From contig CAYXQJ010000014.1 in assembly GCA_964467455.1 (NCBI GenBank), positions 12,490 through 76,489 on the forward strand: DNA of 64,000 bases. Reading direction: 5' to 3'. This document shows, one piece after another, positions 51,471 through 60,081 of this stretch (the stretch's first letter is position 1; every line of letters starts with the position of its first letter). The stretch is from OLB6 sp964467455 (GTDB taxonomy: Bacteria > Bacteroidota > Ignavibacteria > Kapaibacteriales > Kapaibacteriaceae). Made by a program: the position numbers and the translations under genes. The notes below the pieces were generated by a model. It ran no database searches, was not told the DNA's origin, and worked only from the letters and a program-made list of their open reading frames with translations.

Positions 51471-52899
51471 GCCAGCCCCCTCCCAGTGCTTGATAGATGG
51501 TGACGTACGATCGAAGCTGGTCGAGTTTGGATTCGATGAGTTCCATCTTGGCCTCGAGGGCATCACGTTGCGTCATGAGCACCTCCATGTAGTCGGCGCG
51601 GGCTGAGAGATAGAGACTGTTAGAGATACCGACCGACTGCGTGAGGGCTTCTACCTGTTGTTCTCGCATGTTGACGCTGTTCGACATGTTCTCGATCTTC
51701 GCCAGTTGATTCGCTACTTCGATGTAGGCATTAAGGACGGTCTTCTCATAGTTGAAGGCGGCTTGTACCTGCCGTGCACCGGCGGTGAAGTACGAGGCCT
51801 TGATCGCGTTACGATTGATCAGCGGCATCATCAACTCGCCGGCGAGACCGTAGATCATCGATTCCGGTGTTGTGACCAATGTCTTAGTGCTGTAGGACGA
51901 ATATCCAGCACCCGCTGTGATGTTGAGCGACGGATAAAAACGCGCTCGGGCAACGTCGATGTCCAATTCAGCGGCCTGCAGTTCCAGCTCTGCTTGTTTG
52001 ACGTCGGGACGATTGGCAAGCAACTGTGCCGGCATACCAGCGCGGAGACTGTCGAACGACATGCGCAAGAACCGACGTGAGTTTCGTTTCACACGCTGCG
52101 GGTAGCGCCCTACAAGGAAGTTGATCTTGTTCTCCGTCTCGGTGATACGCTGTAGCACCTCATACCGGTGACTTTGATTCTTCAGCACTTCGGCCTCGAA
52201 CTTTTTCACTGCGAGTTCCGTGGTCCTCGCTGCTTCCTTTTGCTGACGGACAATGTTCAATGCGTTGCTCAGGATCACCACGTTCGTGTCGATCGCGTCC
52301 AACAGATTGTCCAGCGCTTGTAGCTCGTAGTAGCTCATGGCAAGCTCTGAGACAATGTTGGTGACGACGAAGTTCATTCCTTCGATCGTGGAGAGGTATC
52401 GCATCGTAGAAGACTTTGTGGCATTGCGCAGTCGTTTCCAGATGTCTACCTCCCAGGTGACGTCGGCAGAAACGCCAAAGCTTGGAACGGGATCCGGGAA
52501 TCGTGTTCCCGGCGAGACCTCGAGTTGATCTTCTACGGCACCATTTCTCGTGTATCGTCCCGACTTCTCGATACCGGCTCCGGCACGAACGTTCACAAAG
52601 GGCAGGTATTCACCTTTGCGTGTCTCGACCTCGTTCTGCGCAATGATGATCTCCTGCACAACAATGTTGAGTTCGCGATTTCGCTGCAATGCGGAATCGA
52701 TCAACGCCACTAGGTCACTGTCATGGTAAAAATCGCGCCAGCTCACGGCCCCCGTACTCACCGTGTCGGTCGGGACCAGCGAGTCCACCCCTTCCACATA
52801 TCGTTCCGGTACGGCCAGGTCAGCATCTTTCCGAACGATGGTGGGCACGCACGAGGTGACCACCATCAGGATCGCAATGCCCGCAAGGGTCCATTTCAT
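51466..52899 (-). CDS. Outer-membrane efflux lipoprotein (TolC/OprM/NodT family)
   Basis: 477 residues, with lipobox TSC (Cys17), then two OEP domains of helical hairpins that build the trimeric outer-membrane duct (AVSWRDFYHDSDLVALIDSALQRN, SVDVTWEVDIWKRLRNA-type, and PAQLLANRPDVKQAELELQAAELDIDVARARFYPSL). It is the exit channel of the RND pump. It overlaps the pump gene stop by 4 bp. Confidence 0.93.
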   Translation of the reverse strand: MKWTLAGIAILMVVTSCVPTIVRKDADLAVPERYVEGVDSLVPTDTVSTGAVSWRDFYHDSDLVALIDSALQRNRELNIVVQEIIIAQNEVETRKGEYLPFVNVRAGAGIEKSGRYTRNGAVEDQLEVSPGTRFPDPVPSFGVSADVTWEVDIWKRLRNATKSSTMRYLSTIEGMNFVVTNIVSELAMSYYELQALDNLLDAIDTNVVILSNALNIVRQQKEAARTTELAVKKFEAEVLKNQSHRYEVLQRITETENKINFLVGRYPQRVKRNSRRFLRMSFDSLRAGMPAQLLANRPDVKQAELELQAAELDIDVARARFYPSLNITAGAGYSSYSTKTLVTTPESMIYGLAGELMMPLINRNAIKASYFTAGARQVQAAFNYEKTVLNAYIEVANQLAKIENMSNSVNMREQQVEALTQSVGISNSLYLSARADYMEVLMTQRDALEAKMELIESKLDQLRSYVTIYQALGGGWH

Positions 52900-55800
52900 G
52901 AGTGACTCTCCTTCCCGTGGACATATTCTTCTGAAAGGGGCTCATCGTGTTCGTCGCTGATGAGCTGTTTGCCCTTGATCAACGTAGCGAAGACATAGTA
53001 CAAGCCTGGGATGACGATCACGCCGATGAGCGTGCCAACAAGCATCCCTCCCAAGGAGGATGCGCCGATGGTTCGATTACCGATCGCTCCGGGTCCGGTT
53101 GCGATCACAAGCGGTATCAGACCGGCGATGAAGGCGAACGACGTCATGAGGATAGGCCGGAAACGAACCTTCGCTCCTTCGATGGCGGCCTCAAGGATGG
53201 GCACTCCTTGACGTTGACGTTGCACGGCGAACTCGACGATAAGCACGGCATTCTTACCGAGCAGACCAACCAACATGATCAGTCCCACCTGCGCATAGAT
53301 ATCGTTTGCCAGCCCCATCAACTCCAGCAGGCCGAACGCGCCGAACACACCGACCGGCAACGATAAGATCACGGCCAAGGGTAGGACGAAACTCTCGTAC
53401 TGTGCGGCAAGAACGAGATAGACGAAGATCAAGACGATGATGAACACAACAAGGGCATCATTGCCTCGGGCCGCTTCGTCATACGACAGGCCTTCCCATG
53501 CAACATCATATCCGCGCGGCAGCGTCTGCTCGGCGACTTCATTGATTGCCGCAATGGCATCGCCGGTGGTGTATCCTTCGGACGGTTGACCGCGGATCGC
53601 AGAGGAGTTGTACAGGTTGTACCGCGTGATCTCGTTCGGCCCCTGCGTCTTCCGCACCGACATAAAGGAAGAATATGGCACCATCTCTCCATGATCATTC
53701 TTGACGAAGAGATTCTCCAGATCGGAAGGGTATCTGCGATACTCGGGTGATGACTGAACGTAGACCTTGAAGAATCGGCCGAACTTGATGAAACCTTGCT
53801 CGTACGTGCTGCCGACCATGATGTCGAGATTCTCCATGGCCTTACCGATCGTGACCCCCTTCTGCATCGCCGCATTGTTGTCGATCTTCAACTCGAACTG
53901 CGGATAGTTGGCAGCATAGAACGTGAACAGGCCGGTGATCTCCTTACGCTTGGCCAACTCTTTCATAAAGTTGACGTTGATGCGCTCGAATTCATGATAG
54001 TCTGTGCCGTTCGTCTTATCGAGTAGGCGCAATGAAAAGCCCCCTGACGACCCAAATCCCGGAACAGGTGGTGGCTCGAAAAACTCGATAACGGCGCCGA
54101 GGTCTTTCGTCTTTTCTTCGAGTTCTTCCATCACCTCACGCACGCCATGGCCGCGTTCAGACCATGGCTTGAGATCGATGAGGCACGTGCCGGCATTGGA
54201 ACCGCGCCCTTCGGTCATGATCTCATAGCCGGCAAGTGCGGAAACAGACTCGATATCCTCAATGTCTCTGCACACCTTCTGCAGATCCAGAGCCACCTTA
54301 TTGGTCAGCTCCAGGGTAGAGCCCGGTGGCGTTTGAATGATGGCATAGATCGTGCCTTGGTCCTCACCGGGTATGAAGCCCGCCGGCAAGACCACGTCGA
54401 CAACAAAGATGCCGATGCCGAATAGCGTCAAGACCGCAAAGGTCAACCAACGTCGCTTGACCGTGTGCGTCAGCAGCCATTCATACTTGCCGGTGACCTT
54501 CTCAAACCACCGGTCGAAGGAATGCAAGATGCGGTACATCAACGTCCGCTTCTTCTCCGTGCCGTGGTTGTTCTTGAGGATCAACGCACACAGCACCGGC
54601 GTCAGCGTGAGAGCGACGATGGCCGAGAGAATGATCGAACTGGCCATCGTGATGGAGAACTGACGGTAGAACGTCCCAACCGGACCAGACATAAAGGCGA
54701 TCGGCAAGAATACCGACACCATGACCAGGGTAATGGCGATGATGGCCCCGCTGATCTCACCCATCACAGCACGGACAGCGTTATACGGCGTTAGATCCTC
54801 CTCCGCCATTTTGGCGTGCACGGCTTCAACAACAACGATGGCATCATCGACCACGATACCGATGGCCAACACCAAGGCAAACAAGGTGATCAGGTTGATG
54901 GAGAGGCCAAACATCTGCAGCACGAAGAAGGCACCGATCAACGACACAGGCACAGCGAGTGTCGGGATCAGCGTTGATCGCCAATCTCCGAGGAACAGGA
55001 AAACGACAAGTGCCACGAGGATGAAGGCATCTCGCAGTGTGTGCAATACCTGCTCGATCGACGCATCAAGGAAGCTCGAAACGTCATAGCTGATCTTATA
55101 CTGCATCCCTGCAGGGAAGTTCTCCTTCAACTCTTCGAGCTTTGACTTGATGTTCTTGATCACCTCGGTCGCGTTCGTGCCGTAGTTCTGCTTGAGCACG
55201 ATGGCTGCCGAAGGATGTCCATCAAGATTGGAATAGATATCAAAGAACTCAGATCCCAACTCAACGGTCGCAACATCCTTGAGACGGATGTTCTCACCCT
55301 CGGCATTGGCCCTCAAGATGATGTTCTCGTATTGCGATGGTTCGTTGTAACGGTCTTGGGCTAGTAGAACGTATTCGAGTGACTGTGCCTGCTTGCCGGA
55401 GGCCAGACCGAGTCGGCCCGGTCTGCCGATCACACTCTGCTCCTGCATGGCTTCCATCACCTCTCCTGCAGAGATGTTGTAGGCGCGCATGCGGTCCGGC
55501 TTCAGCCAGATCCGCATCGCATACTGCCGAGCACCAAGGATCGTGGCCGACGCAATGCCATTGATCCGCTTGATCTCCGGGATCAAGTTCACGTTGGCAT
55601 AGTTGTACAGGTACTTCTCGTCGGCATGTTCGTCGGTGCTGTACAAGTTCACGTACATCAACATGCTCGGCTGCACCGGTGTGATCACCACACCTTCGCG
55701 CTGAACAAGGGGCGGAAGCAGCGGCATCACCTGGTCTACCCGCGTCTTCACCTGCACCACGGCCTGATTGGGGTCAGTCCCCGGGTCGAAGATGATCCGC

Positions 55801-56069
55801 ACGGTCGCCTCGCCGGCGCTGGTCGCGTCGGAGGCGATGTAGCGCATGCCCGGAACGCCGTTGATCGCCTGTTCCAATGGGATCAGCGTCGACTTCACCA
55901 GCACGTCTGCGCTGGCACCCGGATAAGCAATGGCAATGTTGACAGTGGTCGGGGCAATGTCCGGAAACTGTGCCGTTGGCAGTTGCTTGATCGCCAACGT
56001 GCCTACAAAGAGGATCACAATGGAGATCACGATCGCCAAGACCGGACGATAGAGGATCTTGCTAAACAT
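52896..56069 (-). CDS. RND multidrug efflux pump, AcrB/HAE1 class
   Basis: 1,057 residues. The first membrane helix is MFSKILYRPVLAIVISIVILFVG. Helix 4 has the proton-relay Asp pair in LAIGIVVDDAIVVVEAVH. Large periplasmic porter loops lie after helices 1 and 7, and the C-terminal helix bundle has GLLGKNAVLIVEFA. It is an H+-driven exporter of hydrophobic compounds. HAE1 rather than metal class is indicated by the length and porter-loop sequence. Confidence 0.95.
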   Translation of the reverse strand: MFSKILYRPVLAIVISIVILFVGTLAIKQLPTAQFPDIAPTTVNIAIAYPGASADVLVKSTLIPLEQAINGVPGMRYIASDATSAGEATVRIIFDPGTDPNQAVVQVKTRVDQVMPLLPPLVQREGVVITPVQPSMLMYVNLYSTDEHADEKYLYNYANVNLIPEIKRINGIASATILGARQYAMRIWLKPDRMRAYNISAGEVMEAMQEQSVIGRPGRLGLASGKQAQSLEYVLLAQDRYNEPSQYENIILRANAEGENIRLKDVATVELGSEFFDIYSNLDGHPSAAIVLKQNYGTNATEVIKNIKSKLEELKENFPAGMQYKISYDVSSFLDASIEQVLHTLRDAFILVALVVFLFLGDWRSTLIPTLAVPVSLIGAFFVLQMFGLSINLITLFALVLAIGIVVDDAIVVVEAVHAKMAEEDLTPYNAVRAVMGEISGAIIAITLVMVSVFLPIAFMSGPVGTFYRQFSITMASSIILSAIVALTLTPVLCALILKNNHGTEKKRTLMYRILHSFDRWFEKVTGKYEWLLTHTVKRRWLTFAVLTLFGIGIFVVDVVLPAGFIPGEDQGTIYAIIQTPPGSTLELTNKVALDLQKVCRDIEDIESVSALAGYEIMTEGRGSNAGTCLIDLKPWSERGHGVREVMEELEEKTKDLGAVIEFFEPPPVPGFGSSGGFSLRLLDKTNGTDYHEFERINVNFMKELAKRKEITGLFTFYAANYPQFELKIDNNAAMQKGVTIGKAMENLDIMVGSTYEQGFIKFGRFFKVYVQSSPEYRRYPSDLENLFVKNDHGEMVPYSSFMSVRKTQGPNEITRYNLYNSSAIRGQPSEGYTTGDAIAAINEVAEQTLPRGYDVAWEGLSYDEAARGNDALVVFIIVLIFVYLVLAAQYESFVLPLAVILSLPVGVFGAFGLLELMGLANDIYAQVGLIMLVGLLGKNAVLIVEFAVQRQRQGVPILEAAIEGAKVRFRPILMTSFAFIAGLIPLVIATGPGAIGNRTIGASSLGGMLVGTLIGVIVIPGLYYVFATLIKGKQLISDEHDEPLSEEYVHGKESHS

Positions 56070-56093
56070 GGTTGACTCTTGAGTAGGTGAATG

Positions 56094-57179
56094 TTATTCG
56101 GCGTGCAGTTCTAAACCATGCAACGCCTTCTTCGACGCAACAAGCTCGTAGTCGATCTTGTCGTTCTCCTTCACCTTCCGAAGTCCCTCAAGCAGGATCT
56201 TGTCGCCCTCCTTGATCCCTTCCGACACGGCATAGATGTGCGGTAGTTCTGCACCTACTGTGATCATCCGAGCATGAACACGGCCGTCATCTCCAACAAC
56301 GTAAACGAACTTCTTATCCAGCACTTCGAACGTGGCCTTCTGCGGGATCAACAACGCATTCTTGAAGGTCTCCTTCATCACGATGTTTCCGGTTTCACCA
56401 TGCCGCAACAACCCGTCAGGATTTGGAAAGGTGGCGCGGAAGGCAATGTTGCCCGTCTCATTGTTGAAGTCGGCTTCGATCGTCGTCACCACACCGTCAT
56501 ACTTGAAGATCTCGCCGTTCGCCAGTCGCAATTGCACATTGAATGGCTTCCCACGTTCAGCACTCATCTGATAGTTCAGATACTGGGCTTCGGGGACGTT
56601 GAAGTAGACCCACATCTCGCTGTTGTCCGACAACGACGCCAACATCTCCCCTTCTTCGAGCAGACTCCCCATTCGTACATGCAGTCTGTCCATAATGCCG
56701 GTGAAGGGGGCGGATATCTTCGTAAAGTCAAGATGCGCTTTGGCCAATGCCTGAGCCGCAAGCGCTTGATCGTACCGCGCCTTGGCCATGGCAAGCTCGT
56801 TCTGCGAGACAACGTTCTTGTCGGCCAATGACTTTGTGTTCTGATATTCGATCTCGGCCACACGAGCTTCGGCTTCGGCATGCTTGAACTCGGCCTGATA
56901 GATCACGGGCATGATCTGGAACATCTGCTGTCCTTTGCGGACAACCTGTCCTTCATCGACGAGGATCTTCTCGAGATATCCCCGCTCTAGCGCACGGAGT
57001 TCGATGTGCTGGATGGCATGGATCTGACAGACATATTCACTCGTCGTGATGGTGTCGGTTCGTAATGGTGTGGTGACGAGGAATTTGACGCTTTCTTCAG
57101 CGTGGTCGGTCTCTTCGTGATGACAGGAGACCACCGTGAGCATCAAAGCGATGCCCACGATCTTGAGGAACGTGTCCAT
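56094..57179 (-). CDS. RND periplasmic adaptor (membrane fusion lipoprotein)
   Basis: 361 residues, with lipobox VVSC (Cys19) and a His-rich start (HHEETDH). The barrel-sandwich, hairpin and beta domains of the AcrA type follow: IELRALERGYLEKILVDEGQVVRKGQQMF and FTKISAPFTGIMDRLHVRMGSL. It bridges pump and outer-membrane duct. The gene is 24 bp before the pump and begins immediately after a long heptamer array. Confidence 0.94.
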   Translation of the reverse strand: MDTFLKIVGIALMLTVVSCHHEETDHAEESVKFLVTTPLRTDTITTSEYVCQIHAIQHIELRALERGYLEKILVDEGQVVRKGQQMFQIMPVIYQAEFKHAEAEARVAEIEYQNTKSLADKNVVSQNELAMAKARYDQALAAQALAKAHLDFTKISAPFTGIMDRLHVRMGSLLEEGEMLASLSDNSEMWVYFNVPEAQYLNYQMSAERGKPFNVQLRLANGEIFKYDGVVTTIEADFNNETGNIAFRATFPNPDGLLRHGETGNIVMKETFKNALLIPQKATFEVLDKKFVYVVGDDGRVHARMITVGAELPHIYAVSEGIKEGDKILLEGLRKVKENDKIDYELVASKKALHGLELHAE

Positions 57180-57258
57180 AGGGAATGGGGAATGGGGAAT
57201 GGGGAATGGGAACTGGGAACAGGGAACTGGGAACTGGGAACTGGGAACGGGGAACGGG
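57180..57258. repeat. GGGGAAT and GGGAACT heptamer arrays
   Basis: Four GGGGAAT units, then about seven GGGAACT-type units. It fills the gap before the adaptor gene and has eleven G-runs on the plus strand (template strand of the pump operon). Confidence 0.92.
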
Positions 57259-57273
57259 CGCTTGAAAGAAGCG

Positions 57274-57591
57274 CTAGATCAGGATCGTTCTGTTCGCCAA
57301 GTAGAGCGGCGTTGCCGCTAATGCCATTCCTCCCGATTCCGTTGGCCGGAGGCGCGGGACGCGGGGCGTGGGACGCAATTCGTCCGCTGATGTGTAGGTG
57401 ACGACAGGTAAAAGATCGTCGTCGACTTCTGATGACTCTTCGATCTTGATGAAGTTGGCCGCATCAACATTGTGCTGCACACTGGCTGCAGCGACCCCAT
57501 CCTCATGATGCGCCACACTGCCAACAGGGACTGCTTGCCCGGCAGAGACCAGGGTGAAGCAAAAGAGTACGATGGTGAGGATGAGCTTCAA
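57274..57591 (-). CDS. Small exported hypothetical protein (TTG start)
   Basis: 105 residues from TTG 57591, with signal peptide MKLILTIVLFCFTLVSAGQAV. The rest is polar with one acidic stretch and a Pro/Arg tract (PTPRVPRLRP) encoded by decayed GGGACGC heptamers. No family is recognised. It is upstream of the RND adaptor on the same strand and may be the first gene of the efflux operon. TATTTTTG, a perfect -10, is 8 nt upstream. Confidence 0.55.
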   Translation of the reverse strand: MKLILTIVLFCFTLVSAGQAVPVGSVAHHEDGVAAASVQHNVDAANFIKIEESSEVDDDLLPVVTYTSADELRPTPRVPRLRPTESGGMALAATPLYLANRTILI

Positions 57592-57599
57592 AGCGACGA

Positions 57600-57607
57600 C
57601 AAAAATA
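57600..57607 (-). promoter_or_regulatory. TAnnTTTG -10 box for the small exported protein
   Basis: Minus-strand TATTTTTG ends 8 nt before the TTG start at 57591 and may drive the efflux operon. Confidence 0.55.
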
Positions 57608-57661
57608 GGACATTGTGCCTAAGCTCACTTTAAATCGAATGAAAAGGTGCGAAATTGTACG

Positions 57662-58318
57662 ATGCAGCAGAAAGTGGTCGCACTCTTCACCACGCCGTTC
57701 GGACGCAAGAATCTGGAAGCGTCGACCGGGGCGTTACTGCTGTTGTTCATGGTGGAGCACCTCTTAGCAAATGTGATGCTCTTGTGGAACGACTCCGCCC
57801 CCTATCGCTGGTATACGGAGACTCTTGGACGTGCCATCGTCGTGCGTGGGATGGAGATCGGACTCTTTCTACTGTTCGCGGTCCATATCGGCGTTGGTCT
57901 GATGATGCGTCTCTATCACCGCAAACTGCAGCGTAAACATCCGAATTTGCCGAGGCCGAAGAGTCTTTCGTCACGATTTGTGGGCTGGACGGGAACGGCG
58001 ATCCTGCTGTTTCTGGTGATCCACTTGTGGCGTTTCTTCTGGCCGAATCGTGTTGTCGGCGTGGACGGCTTCGACCTCTATGCGGAAGCGCGTGCTGCCT
58101 TCAGCTCGATCTGGTACGCGACGTTCTACGTGATCTGCATGGTGGCACTCGCAAGCCACCTACATCACGGGATCAAGAGTGCCCTGTTCAGTTTCAAGTT
58201 CATCCCTCCGAAGCACGTGCCGCTGGCTCGCAAGATCGGTGCAGGGGTTGGTGTCGGGACGTCGCTCGGACTGGCCTACATCGCCGTCCACCTCTACGTG
58301 ATCAGTCTTCTGCGCTGA
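57662..58318 (+). CDS. sdhC: Succinate dehydrogenase/fumarate reductase cytochrome b subunit (orphan)
   Basis: 218 residues from ATG 57662; an in-frame GTG at 57647 is less likely. It has five membrane helices and the b558-type pattern: FGRKNLEASTGALLLLFMVEHLLAN, MEIGLFLLFAVHIGVG, VIHLWRFF, ASHLHHGIKS, with four or more His able to ligate two haems. It would anchor SdhAB and pass electrons to quinone, but no sdhA or sdhB is adjacent. Its stop overlaps the convergent ferredoxin gene by 17 bp. Confidence 0.85.
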   Translation: MQQKVVALFTTPFGRKNLEASTGALLLLFMVEHLLANVMLLWNDSAPYRWYTETLGRAIVVRGMEIGLFLLFAVHIGVGLMMRLYHRKLQRKHPNLPRPKSLSSRFVGWTGTAILLFLVIHLWRFFWPNRVVGVDGFDLYAEARAAFSSIWYATFYVICMVALASHLHHGIKSALFSFKFIPPKHVPLARKIGAGVGVGTSLGLAYIAVHLYVISLLR

Positions 58319-58676
58319 TCCGGAATTCTTCGACGGGCACGCCACCCACGAGATGCTCATCCACGATGCGCTTGAGTACCTTCGGCGTGCAGGAATGATA
58401 CCACACATTGTCGGGCTGTACCACGGCGATCGGACCCATCACACAGACGCGCAGACAGTTTGCCTTGGTGCGGAAGACCTTGGCCGGCTCATCAAGGCCT
58501 TGGTCTTTGAGGTAGTCTTTGAGGAAGTCCCAAGAGCGTAGGCCTTCATCGTGAGAACAACACTTTGGCTTTGATTGATCCGCACACAAGAAGATGTGCT
58601 TCTCATGTGTGCCGATGCCAAGCTTCTCGACCTTTTCGGTCAGTTTGTTGCGGAGCGCTTCGTCGCGACCAGCCAT
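58302..58676 (-). CDS. Thioredoxin-like [2Fe-2S] ferredoxin
   Basis: 124 residues. The Fe-S ligands are in HIFLCADQSKPKCC and, about 45 residues on, ANCLRVCVMGP, the C-x3-C layout of NuoE/Fdx-like ferredoxins. GPIAVVQPDNVWYHSCTP is a conserved motif of the single-domain form. It is probably an electron carrier with an unknown partner. Its start overlaps the small membrane protein stop by 37 bp. It is the last gene of the thrS operon. Confidence 0.88.
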   Translation of the reverse strand: MAGRDEALRNKLTEKVEKLGIGTHEKHIFLCADQSKPKCCSHDEGLRSWDFLKDYLKDQGLDEPAKVFRTKANCLRVCVMGPIAVVQPDNVWYHSCTPKVLKRIVDEHLVGGVPVEEFRISAED

Positions 58677-58975
58677 CGTACACTCATCGTTACGTGAAGA
58701 AGGAAGAACACCGAGGCCATCGCCACGGCGACCACAGCTACCGGTTGTGAGATCGTTTCGCCAACGATCATTCGAACAAGTCGCGGCATACTCGATGCCG
58801 TAAAGATCATACTCATGGTACTGATGATCAGCGTCGCAATATGGCGCTGACGCAACAGGATCATACCAATGCCGGGAATCGCGACCAACACAGCACCGAT
58901 CTCACGCGAGAGTATAAAGGCACCCGTACCGATCAGCGTGATCAACGCGCCGATCACCAACGTCGACCTTGTCAT
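58640..58975 (-). CDS. Small membrane protein, function unknown
   Basis: 111 residues with three to four membrane helices (LVIGALITLIGTGAFIL, IGAVLVAIPGIGMILL, ATLIISTMSMIF, PVAVVAVAMASVFFLL) and a basic C-terminus. No family is recognised. It overlaps the MscS stop by 4 bp and the ferredoxin start by 37 bp, so translation is likely coupled. Confidence 0.7.
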   Translation of the reverse strand: MTRSTLVIGALITLIGTGAFILSREIGAVLVAIPGIGMILLRQRHIATLIISTMSMIFTASSMPRLVRMIVGETISQPVAVVAVAMASVFFLLHVTMSVRWLVATKRSATN

Positions 58976-60081
58976 GCGTCACCCTTGGGCATCGAGGCGA
59001 TATGTACCGTCTGCGTGGGATAGGCAAACTCGACGCCAAGCTCATGGGCAAGCTTTAGTACGGCCATGTTGATGTCCTCCCGCGCCTGCAGCTCATCGGC
59101 CATGGTGTTCACTTCAAAATGCATCACCATCAAGATGTTCAACGACGATGCATCAAACTCAAAGAAACTCACCTGCATCCGCTCTGCATCATTCACCGTC
59201 AGTGGATGTTCTTTGATCACATCACGAATACCCTCCTTGAACTGCACGATCTTGTCAGGGGGCGTGTTGTACCGGATCGTCAGGATCTCGCGATACCGAC
59301 GATAGGTGCGCAGACCAAGATTGTCCAACGTCATGTCGGCCAACCGCCCATTCGGCACGGTGACCAAGCTGTTTGTTGGCGTACGAAGACGCGTGCTGCG
59401 GAATCCGATCTCTTCTACGACGCCCTCGCCCCCTTCAAAGGTGATCCAGTCACCGATCTGGAACGGACGGTCAACGAAGATCATGGCCGAGCCGAAAACG
59501 TTCTTGATAGTGTCTTGAGCTGCGAAGGCAAGAGCCAAGCCACCGATGGAGACACCGGCAAGCAAGGCGGCGATGTTGAAGCCGAGTGTTTGAAGTGCTA
59601 TGACGAAGCCGGTGAGGACGATCACGAACTTGATCACCTTGTCGGCAAGCGGGACGAGGGCATCGTCCAACGCCGACTCCGTGGCTTCGGCTGCGAGACG
59701 CATGCGCAGCGTGATGAGGTCGGAGAGCTTGAAGGCCGCGAGTACACCGAAGAGCGTGATCAAGATGCGTAACACCGTGATCGTGATCTCGTGCACCTCT
59801 TGCGGCAGCTCAAGCGTCCGGCAGAACAACGCCGTCAGCGTAAAGGCCAACATCAATCCCAGCGGACGGATGGCTCGCTTGATCGGGACAGCGTTCTCTT
59901 TTGCATGTCCCCAACGACTGAGGAACTTGCGGAAGATGGCCAGCAGGATTGCGCTGATGATCCATCCAACGATCCACGCCAAGGCGATCAAGACGGCGAG
60001 GCCGACGATCTGCCACACTTGGAAACCCCAGAGTGTAGCGCCGTCAGCGGCAAAGAACTGCTTGATCCAGTCGCGGATCAT
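58972..60081 (-). CDS. Mechanosensitive channel, MscS family (medium length)
   Basis: 369 residues with four predicted helices. The pore helix is IAALLAGVSIGGLALAFAAQDTIKN, followed by the FGSAMIFVDRPFQIGDWI beta domain and EEIGFRSTRLRTPTNSLVTVPNGRLADM. It is a second MscS paralogue, distinct from the short one at 28521. Its start overlaps the thrS stop by 4 bp, an unusual pairing of a tRNA synthetase with a channel. Confidence 0.93.
   Translation of the reverse strand: MIRDWIKQFFAADGATLWGFQVWQIVGLAVLIALAWIVGWIISAILLAIFRKFLSRWGHAKENAVPIKRAIRPLGLMLAFTLTALFCRTLELPQEVHEITITVLRILITLFGVLAAFKLSDLITLRMRLAAEATESALDDALVPLADKVIKFVIVLTGFVIALQTLGFNIAALLAGVSIGGLALAFAAQDTIKNVFGSAMIFVDRPFQIGDWITFEGGEGVVEEIGFRSTRLRTPTNSLVTVPNGRLADMTLDNLGLRTYRRYREILTIRYNTPPDKIVQFKEGIRDVIKEHPLTVNDAERMQVSFFEFDASSLNILMVMHFEVNTMADELQAREDINMAVLKLAHELGVEFAYPTQTVHIASMPKGDA

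Noticed and set aside
57180..57258. Small GNGEWGMGNGE-type frames in heptamer arrays
   Set aside because: Low-complexity translation of the repeat with no start context; not counted as genes.
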